Below, piece by piece: positions 54,860 to 62,867 of a DNA stretch of 64,000 nt. How positions within the stretch are numbered: the stretch's first letter is position 1; every line of letters starts with the position of its first letter. The DNA comes from Dryocola sp036489025. Its GTDB lineage: Bacteria; Pseudomonadota; Gammaproteobacteria; Enterobacterales; Enterobacteriaceae. Under the pieces are notes generated by a model that was given only the letters and a program-made list of their open reading frames with translations, searched no databases and was not told where the DNA came from. Position numbers and translations under genes: made by a program. The stretch covers positions 62,001-126,000 of the forward strand of contig DASXGN010000035.1 of assembly GCA_036489025.1 (NCBI GenBank), written 5' to 3'.

Positions 54860-55555
54860 TTATACCGGCGGTAAATCGAACAGCAGGATCTCACTCGCCT
54901 CATTGGCATGGATGGAAATCGCCTGTTCATCCCATACGGCAAGGGCATCGCTGGTTTTGGCCTGCGTACCGTTGATGGATACATCGCCTTTCACCACCTG
55001 AATCCAGATACGACGGTCGGCCGGAATCTGATAAACAGACTGCTCTTCCTTCGCCAGCGCCCAGCGGGAAAGCTCCATATCCTGATAAACCTTCAGGGAA
55101 CCCTCGCGAGCATCCGGTGAAAGCACCAGCTGACGGCCCTGCGGCGCATCGAAACGACGCTGATCGTAGCGCGGCGTAATGCCGGTTTTTTCTGGAATGA
55201 TCCAGATCTGATACAGACGCAGGCGTTCGGTGCTGCTCGGGTTGTACTCGGAGTGGGTGATCCCGGTCCCGGCGCTCATAATCTGGAATTCACCCGCCGG
55301 TACTTTCTCTTCGTTGCCCATGCTGTCGCGGTGGGCCACCGCGCCTTCCAGCACGTAGGTCAGGATTTCCATGTCTTTATGCGGGTGCGTGCCGAAACCT
55401 TCTCCGGCTTCAACAATGTCTTCATTAATGACGCGCAGCGCCGAGAAGCCCATAAAGTTGGCGTCGTAATAGTTGGCAAAAGAGAAGGTATGCCAGCTAT
55501 CCAGCCAGCCATGGTTTGCGTGGCCACGTTCTTCAGCTTTTCTTAAGTAGATCAT
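54860..55555 (-). CDS. yhhW: YhhW, pirin-family quercetin 2,3-dioxygenase-like protein
   Basis: Bicupin pirin family, 231 residues, as in E. coli YhhW. ATG at 55555 (MIYLRKAEERGHANHG) is chosen, with AGGAG seven bases upstream; the in-frame start five codons earlier is not supported. Metal ligands known from the E. coli structure are present: His57 and His59 in GTHPHKDME, His101 and Glu103 in GITHSEYNP. E. coli YhhW shows quercetinase activity in vitro; the physiological substrate is unknown. Confidence 0.95.
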   Translation of the reverse strand: MIYLRKAEERGHANHGWLDSWHTFSFANYYDANFMGFSALRVINEDIVEAGEGFGTHPHKDMEILTYVLEGAVAHRDSMGNEEKVPAGEFQIMSAGTGITHSEYNPSSTERLRLYQIWIIPEKTGITPRYDQRRFDAPQGRQLVLSPDAREGSLKVYQDMELSRWALAKEEQSVYQIPADRRIWIQVVKGDVSINGTQAKTSDALAVWDEQAISIHANEASEILLFDLPPV

Positions 55556-55678
55556 TTCACTTCTCCTCAATGCGTTTGATGGGATAAGTGTGGACCTGAA
55601 CAGATGAGGATCATAGAGGGTGAACTTTGACGCCTCTGTTCAAAAAATATGAACAAGTCTGAGGCGTCATTTGTTGGC

Positions 55679-56716
55679 TTATGCCAGCGTCACCGTTGAG
55701 GGTGAAGCCTGTTCGAAGCCGCGTTCGAGGATCTCGAGATTGGTCAGCGCTTCAATTTCTCTGACGAAATTAGGCTGGCCGTTGACCAGGGTTTCATAAA
55801 GCGCGTCGTACACGCGACCGTAGTCGCCCTGCTCCGGCTTCAGCTCTTCGCAAACCGTTTCCCCCGCGTCGTTAACGTACTCAAGCACGCCAACGCTGCT
55901 GTCTGCCGCAAAACCCGGCTCACCCGGCATGATGTTAGCCTTTAGGCTGGTTTCCTGCTGGTCGATTCCGTATTTAACAAACGAGCCTTTGCTGCCGTGA
56001 ACGATAAACTTCGGATAGTCGATTTTCACCAGATGGCTGGTTTTGACGATGGTCTTTAAATCACCGTAGAACAGCTGGGCTTCGAAAGTATCGTCGGGAT
56101 TGGCTTTATTGCGCACGCTGCGAATGTCATAGGCTACATGGTCAGGCCGCCCAAATAGCGAAATGATCTGGTCCATCGTGTGTACGCCCAGGCCGTAGAA
56201 CGCGCCGTCCGCAGGCAGGCCAGGGTTCGTTGGCGCATCCGGGCGATACATATCAAAGTGGCTTTCCACCTCAACGATTTTGCCCAGCTTACCGCTTTCA
56301 ATAGCCTTTTTCATCGTCAGGAAGCAGGAGTCAAAGCGACGATTTTGATAAGGCGAGACGGTCAGTCCTTTGGCCCGAGCCAAATCAAACAGCGCTTTGG
56401 CCTCGGCCAGCGTCGGCGTAAAAGGTTTTTCCACCAGCACGTTTTTGCCGGCTTCAAGCGCGCGCTTCGCATAATCAAAATGGCTGTCGGCATGGGTGCA
56501 GACAATTACCAGCTTGACCTGCGGGTCGTTCAGCACCTCGTCGAGATCGCTGGTGAAATGAATATGGCCATACTGTGGCTGCCGCTCGATTTCCGGCTTT
56601 TCACTGCGGCGGTAAATATGGGCAACGTGGAATTTATCTTTGCGGACCAGAACATAAGGGAGATGGTAACGAGTGGTGCTTTTGCCAAAACCAATAAAAG
56701 CGCAGTGGAGGGTCAT
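55679..56716 (-). CDS. yhhX: YhhX, Gfo/Idh/MocA-family oxidoreductase
   Basis: Putative NAD(P)-dependent oxidoreductase, 345 residues as in E. coli. An N-terminal Rossmann fold (CAFIGFGKSTTRYHLPYVL; CTHADSHFDYAKRALEAGKNVLVEKPFTP, with the family EKP motif) precedes a C-terminal alpha/beta dimerisation domain. The substrate is not known. It lies between yhhW and the RyhB gene, which is the conserved order in enterics. Confidence 0.95.
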   Translation of the reverse strand: MTLHCAFIGFGKSTTRYHLPYVLVRKDKFHVAHIYRRSEKPEIERQPQYGHIHFTSDLDEVLNDPQVKLVIVCTHADSHFDYAKRALEAGKNVLVEKPFTPTLAEAKALFDLARAKGLTVSPYQNRRFDSCFLTMKKAIESGKLGKIVEVESHFDMYRPDAPTNPGLPADGAFYGLGVHTMDQIISLFGRPDHVAYDIRSVRNKANPDDTFEAQLFYGDLKTIVKTSHLVKIDYPKFIVHGSKGSFVKYGIDQQETSLKANIMPGEPGFAADSSVGVLEYVNDAGETVCEELKPEQGDYGRVYDALYETLVNGQPNFVREIEALTNLEILERGFEQASPSTVTLA

Positions 56717-56772
56717 TGCTTCGTCCTTTTGACTTTGAATTCCTTTAACCCTACTTCATTCTCTGACCGATG

Positions 56773-56875
56773 GCACTTCGTTTAACCCCCCAACGGCGGC
56801 ATGATAAAACCTATGTTAGGCAAATTAGTTAAAGTTGTAGCAAGGCGGACAGGAAGAGGCGGAATAACGAAGTGC
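56773..56875. repeat. Interval bounded by a 10-base inverted repeat, with an ERIC-flank-like remnant
   Basis: GCACTTCGTT (56773-56782) and AACGAAGTGC (56866-56875) are perfect inverted copies. Inside and just beyond, AGCAAGGCGG (from 56839) and GCAGCCAACGCGGCTACAGC (56874-56893) resemble, from memory, the dispersed intergenic sequence often found beside enterobacterial ERIC elements. It may be a degenerate mobile repeat. No gene is present. Confidence 0.35.
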
Positions 56876-56910
56876 AGCCAACGCGGCTACAGCTTCAAAT
56901 AAGAAGCCTA

Positions 56911-57008
56911 AAAAAAAAGCCAGCACCCGGCTGGCTAAAGTAATACTGGAAGCAATGTGAGCAATGTCGTGCTTTCAGGTTGTCTCCGTAAGGGTCTCCC
57001 CTGAACGC
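56911..57008 (-). ncRNA. ryhB: RyhB, iron-responsive small RNA
   Basis: Clear homologue of E. coli RyhB on the minus strand, about 98 bases. The central unpaired target-binding core (CCTGAAAGCACGACATTGCT and onward through CAGTATTACT) is identical to E. coli. The terminator stem AGCCAGCCGGGTGCTGGCTT followed by T residues is intact. The 5' stem differs: it has GGGGAGACCC and a two-base insertion before the core. It is made under iron starvation and, with Hfq, represses mRNAs for iron-containing proteins. Confidence 0.95.
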
Positions 57009-57013
57009 ATGGC

Positions 57014-57032
57014 AATAATAATCATTATCATT
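57014..57032. promoter_or_regulatory. Fur box at the ryhB promoter
   Basis: ATAATAATCATTATCATTC overlaps the ryhB -10 (TATTAT, minus strand 57020-57015, seven bases from the start point at 57008). It matches the Fur consensus well, so Fe-Fur would block ryhB transcription. Confidence 0.88.
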
Positions 57033-57130
57033 CGCACTTGTAAAGCTTATTTTTAAAAAATGTGCAATTGACAGCACATTGAAAGTCAATGATGTTTAAA
57101 GGGATTATGTAACCCATTGAGGAGAAAAGG

Positions 57131-57628
57131 ATGAAAGAGATCGCGGTGCGTCACGCCGAAATCGGCGATTCGGAAGCTTTACAGCAGATTTATGCTCAGC
57201 CGGCGGTTTACCGTGACACGCTACAGATTCCTCATCCTCCGCTACACGCCTGGCGCGACCGCGTGACATCACCCAAACCGGGCAGCCGCAATCTGGTGGC
57301 CTGTATCGAAGGCAAAGTCGTCGGGCAGCTCACGCTGATGGTGGAACAGTCGCCGCGCCGTAGCCACGTCGCGACTTTCGGCATGGGCGTAGACAGCCGT
57401 CACCAGGGAAAAGGCGTCGCCACCGCGCTGCTGGAAGCGATGGTCGATCTCTGCGACAACTGGCTGCGTGTCGATCGCATTGAGCTGACGGTATACGTCG
57501 ATAATGCGCCCGCGCTCGCGGTGTACCGCAAATTTGGTTTTGAAATAGAAGGCACGGGGAAAAACTACGGCCTGCGCGAAGGCCAGTATATCGACGCGTA
57601 TTTTATGGCGCGGTTCAAGTCCCGGTAA
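57131..57628 (+). CDS. yhhY: YhhY, GNAT-family N-acetyltransferase
   Basis: Encodes 165 residues (E. coli 162) with the GNAT acetyl-CoA motif A region GMGVDSRHQGKGVATALL and the conserved CDNWLRVDRIELTVYVDNAPALAVYRKFGFEIEGTG block. AGGAG lies eight to nine bases before ATG. E. coli YhhY acetylates some amino acids in vitro, including toxic aminoacyl analogues. It is divergent from RyhB, a conserved arrangement. Confidence 0.95.
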   Translation: MKEIAVRHAEIGDSEALQQIYAQPAVYRDTLQIPHPPLHAWRDRVTSPKPGSRNLVACIEGKVVGQLTLMVEQSPRRSHVATFGMGVDSRHQGKGVATALLEAMVDLCDNWLRVDRIELTVYVDNAPALAVYRKFGFEIEGTGKNYGLREGQYIDAYFMARFKSR

Positions 57629-57669
57629 CCCACGTCTTTCAATTCATCGCTTATGAAACTGTCCTCTGA

Positions 57670-57677
57670 GCCGATAG
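57670..57677 (+). promoter_or_regulatory. Sigma-28-like -10 element before the YjfB-like gene
   Basis: GCCGATAG differs by one base from the sigma-28 (FliA) -10 consensus GCCGATAA and lies 64 bases before the start at 57741. The -35 (around TTATGAAA, 11 bases upstream) is a poor match to TAAAGTTT, so the promoter is only suggestive. Confidence 0.3.
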
Positions 57678-57740
57678 TACAATCACTGATGGCATACTGC
57701 ACATCAGGTTATTTAGATTACCGACAAAAGGAAAAGAAAG

Positions 57741-57929
57741 ATGGATCCCGCTCAGATAACCTCTATGTCAACGGCCATGAGCCAGATGCAGTTCAACAGC
57801 GAAGTAGGTACTTTGGTGATGAAAAAATCACTCGACGCGCAGGAAGCTGCCGCGTCGGCGATGATTGCGGCGATTCCTCAGCTGCCTGCCAACCCCGCTA
57901 TTGGCCGAAACATTAACGTGACGGCCTGA
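57741..57929 (+). CDS. YjfB-like putative motility protein
   Basis: Small protein of 62 residues, preceded by AAGGAAAAG, that resembles the YjfB 'putative motility protein' family. It begins MDPAQITSMSTAMSQMQ, has a Met/Gln/Ser-rich helix through VMKKSLDAQEAAASAMI, and ends with a short proline-containing tail. The family is small, is often co-distributed with flagella, and has no established biochemical role. It sits between yhhY and the autotransporter, a place where E. coli K-12 has other, unrelated genes. No other flagellar gene is in the window. Confidence 0.65.
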   Translation: MDPAQITSMSTAMSQMQFNSEVGTLVMKKSLDAQEAAASAMIAAIPQLPANPAIGRNINVTA

Positions 57930-57934
57930 TAGCA

Positions 57935-57957
57935 GCCCGCCTTTTCGGGCGGGCGTT
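57935..57957 (+). terminator. Terminator after the YjfB-like gene
   Basis: GCCCGCC (57935-57941) pairs with GGCGGGC (57948-57954) around TTTTCG, followed by GTTTC. The T tract is short. It also lies between this gene and the convergent autotransporter. Confidence 0.7.
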
Positions 57958-57967
57958 TCAACCACGC

Positions 57968-60853
57968 CTACCAGTTAACCCGCACGCCAAGATTTCCGCC
58001 GTAGTCGCGCTGGTGCTCGCTATCCAGATCGCTGGTCTGGCTCGCAGCCGCGTAGAGATTTACGTTGTGGCTCACCGTTGCGGAGATTCCCAGCCCGACT
58101 TCGAGAGAAGTGCTTTCCGCCGAGGTTGAGACCGTATCCTCAGAAATATTCACTCTGCCGGTGTGCTTAAAGTCATGCCAGAGATTGGCCTTGAAGTAAG
58201 GCTGGACGGGGCGGGTGTCGCTGCCGTAATTGCCCTGCACTCGCGCGCCGATACGCCCGGTATAAACATTCTCATCTTCATAGGTCACCGTAGTGATGGC
58301 ATCCTGCGCGTCGTCCATCGACAGGTGTTGGCCGATAAACTGCGCCTGCGGCTCGATTACCCAGCGCTCGCCGATCTTCAGCGGCAGCCCGGCCTCAAGG
58401 GAAGCACTAAACAAATTACCGTCAGCATCGGCGTTCATCCCGCGCCCGGATCGCAGCGACCCGTCCAGCCAGGTATGCATGACCACCGCATCCAGATAGG
58501 CCTGATTAGCCCAAAGGTGCGTCCAGTAGCCGCCAAGGCTGTTGCCGTTCAGCTTAAGCTTGCCGGCATAAGCATCGCGGAAGCCAAGAATAAAACCGTC
58601 CACGTCGCCATCCGCGCGGGTATAGCTATAAAACAGCCCGGCACGATCGCGCTGCCCGTTGTCATAGTCCGCAGAGTAAAGGTCCTGCCCTACCTGAAAA
58701 CCGCTAATGGAGCCGTCAAACGAGGGTGCCGTATTGCCGGACCAGCGCTGGTCCGTATGGTTGCCAAAAACTCTGGCCCAGCTGGAGGGGAAATCGCCTT
58801 TCGTCAGCAGGGACTGATTGCCCTGTCTTTCATGGAAGGAGCCCAGAGAGGTGAGCCCCATTTTGAGAGCCACCGGCGGCAGCGCTGAATATAGCGGCGT
58901 TTCCTGGCGATAGAGCGGTACAGGATCTGCACCCGCTTTTATTTCAGGCAGTACGGGGCTACCCGGTGCGGGTTCAGGAAGCGTATCGGCTGGCTGGTCA
59001 GGATTTGTGGTCCCGGGTTCTCCAGGCGTTCCTGGCTGCCCCGGGCTACCCGGCTCTCCGGGCGCTCCAGGTTCTCCCGGCTCGCCGGGGGTACCAGGGT
59101 CCGGATCGGCCTCGGCTTCCGGAGGTGCAATGAGCGTATTACGCAGGAACCAGCTATTTTCACTGCTCTCCGTTGCGCCACCCCGGAACAGAACGTATTC
59201 GTAGGCCCCGGCAGAAATAGAGCCGCCGTTGAGTCTAAAAGCACTGCCCGTGCTGGTCGCTCCTTCAATGGCCTGTACCAGTTCAATGCCGTTGCCTCCG
59301 GTGTAGGCTCCGGAGCCGTTAATATTCGCTACGTCGATCGTTGTTTCACCGCTGATATGGCCGCCAGAAACAATTAGCTTATCGGTGGGGGAGTTCTCGT
59401 CGTCTAACACGGTTTGCAGTTTTAGCACGCCTCCGTTTCCGACATAGTTACCGACGAGGGTTAAGCTATCATCGGTGCGGTCAGAACCGTTTGTCAGGTC
59501 GATGGTTCCGGCGTTGTGCACGGTTACCAGGCTATCTGCCCCTGAGGCGCGGATAGTTGAACTCCCAAGCCCCCCGGATAAAACCCGGCTCGAGTCATCT
59601 ATCGACAGGCTGCCGGTTAAGGTCCCGCTATCCCCGAGCACCAGCGGGCTATCCGTCGTCAAAGTGCTGCCGCCGATAAGATTAACGGCTTCCCAGCCGA
59701 TTGCTCTCGCCGGGTGAACCAGATCGGTATTTGTCGCATTCAGCGTGTCACTTCCCGCGCCGCCGTCAAACGTTGGCGTGGAGGCCATGGTGGCCGCGGA
59801 GAGACTGCGCAACGTTGCGGTGTCATTGCCTTCACCCATCAATACCGCCCCCTTAAGCGTTCCGGCGTTTTCCCAGACCAGGGTGTCATTGCCCGTGCTC
59901 ATGCGGATTTCTCCCCCCACCGTCCCGCCGGTAATGGTTACGCTGTCGTTTCCACCGCTGACGCTAATATTGCCGCCAATTGAGCCGTCGCTGAGAATAA
60001 TAGTGTCGGTGCCAAAGCCGGTGACGAGGTTACCCAGAATAGTGCCGCCGGACATATCGAAGATATTGTTATCCAGCTTCATATCGACGCGTCCTATGGT
60101 CCCGCCGGACATTTGTGCGACGTCCCCATCTTCAAAGGCCCCAACAATAGTGCCGCCCGTCATGGTGAAGGTGTCGCGTGAATCTCCCTGCTGCAGCGCG
60201 GCTATTTTTCCGCCGCTCATAAAGAAATCGTCTGTTCCATTGCCCTGAGAAACCGAGCCCGTGACGGTGCCTTCGGTGATGCGAAAGCGATCTGCTCCAT
60301 TGTTCTGCAATATCGTTCCGTTGACCGTGCCGCCCGTCATTTCAAAGCTGTCATTCCCGGCGCCAAAATTAACGGCGGTGCTTCCGCTACCCGTTAGCGT
60401 CCCATTATTCGTCACCTGGTTATCACCGGTGCCATTGAAAATAATAGCCGGCCCCCCGATTGCCGAAACTGTTCCCATATTGACGACGGTATTTCCTCCG
60501 TCACTAAACGTTAACCCCGATGATGTGCCACGAATATTTCCTCGGTTCACGATCTGATTATTTGCCCCTAAAGAAACGGCAGAATTACCCGAAACGTTTA
60601 GAGTGCTTCCGGCATTAATATTGACATCAACGCCTGTAGCACCGGGCTTAGCAACGATCGGCGTGGTAGAGGGATTAGGGGTGCTAGCGTTGCAGGTTAC
60701 AACCGCGCTGGAACCGGGAGTGGTATTATTACAGGCAGCATGAACAGACTGGCTAATTAAGGTAAGGGAAAGACAGCTTAACAAAGATGCCATAAACACG
60801 CAGGAGTACTTTCTATGCAAAGGCTTTTTCATCGCGTTGTTCTTCTCGCTCAT
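57968..60853 (-). CDS. Autotransporter (type Va) with repeat passenger and collagen-like linker
   Basis: Predicted surface protein of 961 residues. Order: extended signal peptide (1-39, ending SVHA), short segment with two Cys (41, 54), beta-helix-like passenger (about 75-570), nine uninterrupted Gly-X-Pro triplets (587-613), Pro-rich stretch, and a C-terminal beta-barrel (about 690-961) ending in Trp, as expected for BAM recognition. Residues about 163-345 form nine to ten repeats of 18-20 residues with the pattern D-x-F-x-M-x-G-G-T-I-x-G; GGAGSDTLN (364-372) resembles an RTX nonapeptide. The start is uncertain: MKKPLHRKYS seven codons later is equally plausible. I do not recognise a named gene; the ligand is unknown. 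Accessory locus relative to E. coli K-12. Confidence 0.85.
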   Translation of the reverse strand: MSEKNNAMKKPLHRKYSCVFMASLLSCLSLTLISQSVHAACNNTTPGSSAVVTCNASTPNPSTTPIVAKPGATGVDVNINAGSTLNVSGNSAVSLGANNQIVNRGNIRGTSSGLTFSDGGNTVVNMGTVSAIGGPAIIFNGTGDNQVTNNGTLTGSGSTAVNFGAGNDSFEMTGGTVNGTILQNNGADRFRITEGTVTGSVSQGNGTDDFFMSGGKIAALQQGDSRDTFTMTGGTIVGAFEDGDVAQMSGGTIGRVDMKLDNNIFDMSGGTILGNLVTGFGTDTIILSDGSIGGNISVSGGNDSVTITGGTVGGEIRMSTGNDTLVWENAGTLKGAVLMGEGNDTATLRSLSAATMASTPTFDGGAGSDTLNATNTDLVHPARAIGWEAVNLIGGSTLTTDSPLVLGDSGTLTGSLSIDDSSRVLSGGLGSSTIRASGADSLVTVHNAGTIDLTNGSDRTDDSLTLVGNYVGNGGVLKLQTVLDDENSPTDKLIVSGGHISGETTIDVANINGSGAYTGGNGIELVQAIEGATSTGSAFRLNGGSISAGAYEYVLFRGGATESSENSWFLRNTLIAPPEAEADPDPGTPGEPGEPGAPGEPGSPGQPGTPGEPGTTNPDQPADTLPEPAPGSPVLPEIKAGADPVPLYRQETPLYSALPPVALKMGLTSLGSFHERQGNQSLLTKGDFPSSWARVFGNHTDQRWSGNTAPSFDGSISGFQVGQDLYSADYDNGQRDRAGLFYSYTRADGDVDGFILGFRDAYAGKLKLNGNSLGGYWTHLWANQAYLDAVVMHTWLDGSLRSGRGMNADADGNLFSASLEAGLPLKIGERWVIEPQAQFIGQHLSMDDAQDAITTVTYEDENVYTGRIGARVQGNYGSDTRPVQPYFKANLWHDFKHTGRVNISEDTVSTSAESTSLEVGLGISATVSHNVNLYAAASQTSDLDSEHQRDYGGNLGVRVNW

Positions 60854-60927
60854 TTTTTATTAAAAGTAGTAGAACAATTGAGCAATGCATCAAATAAAAG
60901 TCTTTTTATCACGCTATATGTCTGGCC

Positions 60928-60960
60928 TGATTTTCTCCTTCACAAAAAAGGAGAAAACCA
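60928..60960. other. Strong hairpin between ggt and the autotransporter
   Basis: TTTTCTCCTT (60931-60940) pairs with AAGGAGAAAA (60948-60957), extended outward by CTG/CAG across one mismatch, 17 bases past the ggt stop and about 75 bases before the autotransporter start. No T tract follows on either strand. It could end ggt transcription weakly or sit in the autotransporter leader, where the AAGGAG on the plus strand has no coding partner. Confidence 0.5.
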
Positions 60961-60976
60961 GAAAAGAAAATAAAAC

Positions 60977-62743
60977 TTAATAACCTGCTGTTAAGTCAAA
61001 AGTTGTACGCGGATCCGAAGCGCCGTAAAGCTTTCCATCCTTGCCTGGCATGATGCTTTGCGTGCTGCCCATCGCTGCCTTCACCTCCACTTTCTGCCCT
61101 TTGTCCCCCAGCAGTTTTATCGTGTCCGGACTGAAGCCTTTTTCAACCCATAGCCGATCCGGCAGCCACTGATGATGGAAGCGCGGAGCATTTGTGGCTT
61201 CGGCAACGTTCATCTTAAAATCGATACTGTTGACCACCATTTGCAGCACGGTGGTAATAATTCGGCTGCCGCCCGGGCTGCCGGTCACCAGCCAGGTTTT
61301 ACCGTCCTTCACGACAATGGTCGGCGACATCGAGGAAAGCGGCCTTTTATGCGGTCCAACGGCGTTAGCATCACCGCCAACCAGCCCGTAGACGTTAGGC
61401 ACGCCCGGTTTGGCAGAGAAGTCGTCCATTTCGTTATTCATCAGAATGCCGGTATTTCCGGCAACGATACCCGAACCAAACGTGGTGTTCAGCGTGTAGG
61501 TTACGGCGACGGCGTTCCCTTCTTTATCCACCACCGAGAAATGCGTGGTTTGATTGCTTTCATAAGGAGCCAGCTTGCCCGGCTTGATTTCGCTCGACGG
61601 CCGCGCCTTGTTGATATCAATCTTTTCCGCCAGCGATTTTGCGTATGCCTTACTGGTCAGCGCCTGCCACGGGACCTTAATAAAATCCGGATCCCCCAGA
61701 TATTCCGAACGGTCGACGTAGGCATATTTTTCCGCCTCGGCCATGATTTGCATGGCGTCCGCACTGCCGAAGCCGTATTTCCCGAGGTCAAAGTTTTCGA
61801 GAATATTGAGGATTTGCACGATGTGGATCCCGCCGGAAGAAGGCGGCGGCATCGAGTAGACCTGGTAGCCGCGGTAATCACCGCCGATTGGCGTACGCTC
61901 CACGGCTTTATACCCAGCGAGATCGGCCTTATTCATCAGGCCACCGTTCTTCGCCATTTCATCAGCGATTTGATCGGCAATCGCGCCTTTATAAAACGCG
62001 TCCGGCCCCTGTTCGGCAATCATTTCCAGGCTTTTCGCCAGGTTAACCTGTACGAGCCTATCGCCTTTTTGCAGCGGATTGCCGTCGGCCTTCCAGAAAA
62101 TGGCCCTGCTGTTTTCATGTTCGGGCAAGACTTCCGCCCCGTACTGTTGCAGATCGTCGGCAAGCGCGTCGTTAACGGTGAAGCCGTCCCGCGCCAGCTT
62201 GATAGCAGGCTGCATGACTTTATTCAGCGGTAGCGTGCCGTATTTTTCCAGCGCCAGAGCAAAGCCGGCCACCGTTCCCGGCGTGCCGGAAGCGAGATGA
62301 GAAGTCAGGGACTTTTTGCTGTCGGCGTTGCCCTGCGCATCAAGAAACATATCGCGAGAGGCCTTTTCAGGCGCCATTTCACGGAAATCTATTGCCGTGG
62401 TTTTTCCGTCTTTGGTACGCAGCAGCATAAAACCGCCGCCGCCCAGATTACCCGCCTGCGGATGAGTAACCGCAAGGGCAAAACCAACGGCTACCGCCGC
62501 GTCTACGGCATTCCCACCTTGCTTAAGAATATCCACGCCAACCCGCGTCGCCAGCGAATCGACGGAGGCAACCATCCCATGCTCCGCAATAACCGGATGG
62601 TGAACATCGGTTTCAACGCCGTAGGAGACGGGGGCAGCGACGGGTGGAGGCGCGGCAGAGGCGTTAAAACAAAGAGCGAGCGTCAGCGCAGGGAGAGCTA
62701 GCCAGCGCCTCGCTGCCCAGGAAAGCGTTTTCCACGGCTTCAT
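60977..62743 (-). CDS. ggt: Gamma-glutamyltranspeptidase
   Basis: Periplasmic glutathione hydrolase, 588 residues (E. coli 580). Start MKPWKTLSWAARRW (62743) is chosen with GGAG nine bases upstream and a proper signal peptide (about 1-30); the longer frame lacks homology. Autocleavage should occur between Gln398 and Thr399 in NQTTHFSVV, giving large and small subunits, with Thr399 as nucleophile. Also present are SSMSPTIVVKDG and GSPGGSRIITTVLQ of the gamma-glutamyl site. It is divergent from yhhA. Confidence 0.98.
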   Translation of the reverse strand: MKPWKTLSWAARRWLALPALTLALCFNASAAPPPVAAPVSYGVETDVHHPVIAEHGMVASVDSLATRVGVDILKQGGNAVDAAVAVGFALAVTHPQAGNLGGGGFMLLRTKDGKTTAIDFREMAPEKASRDMFLDAQGNADSKKSLTSHLASGTPGTVAGFALALEKYGTLPLNKVMQPAIKLARDGFTVNDALADDLQQYGAEVLPEHENSRAIFWKADGNPLQKGDRLVQVNLAKSLEMIAEQGPDAFYKGAIADQIADEMAKNGGLMNKADLAGYKAVERTPIGGDYRGYQVYSMPPPSSGGIHIVQILNILENFDLGKYGFGSADAMQIMAEAEKYAYVDRSEYLGDPDFIKVPWQALTSKAYAKSLAEKIDINKARPSSEIKPGKLAPYESNQTTHFSVVDKEGNAVAVTYTLNTTFGSGIVAGNTGILMNNEMDDFSAKPGVPNVYGLVGGDANAVGPHKRPLSSMSPTIVVKDGKTWLVTGSPGGSRIITTVLQMVVNSIDFKMNVAEATNAPRFHHQWLPDRLWVEKGFSPDTIKLLGDKGQKVEVKAAMGSTQSIMPGKDGKLYGASDPRTTFDLTAGY

Positions 62744-62867
62744 CGTGATTTTCTCCAGGTTTTTCAGGGTCAATCCCCGGTTAAGCCTGGTCCATAATTC
62801 TGAAATAATCATGGTAATGATGGAAAACGAGTAAACTTAGAAGATCCCCCAAATGGAGGAGGTGATG

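Noticed and set aside
57653..57916. 87-codon frame overlapping the YjfB-like gene
   Set aside because: Different frame, no ribosome-binding site and no resemblance to any family; the 57741 start has AAGGA and family similarity.
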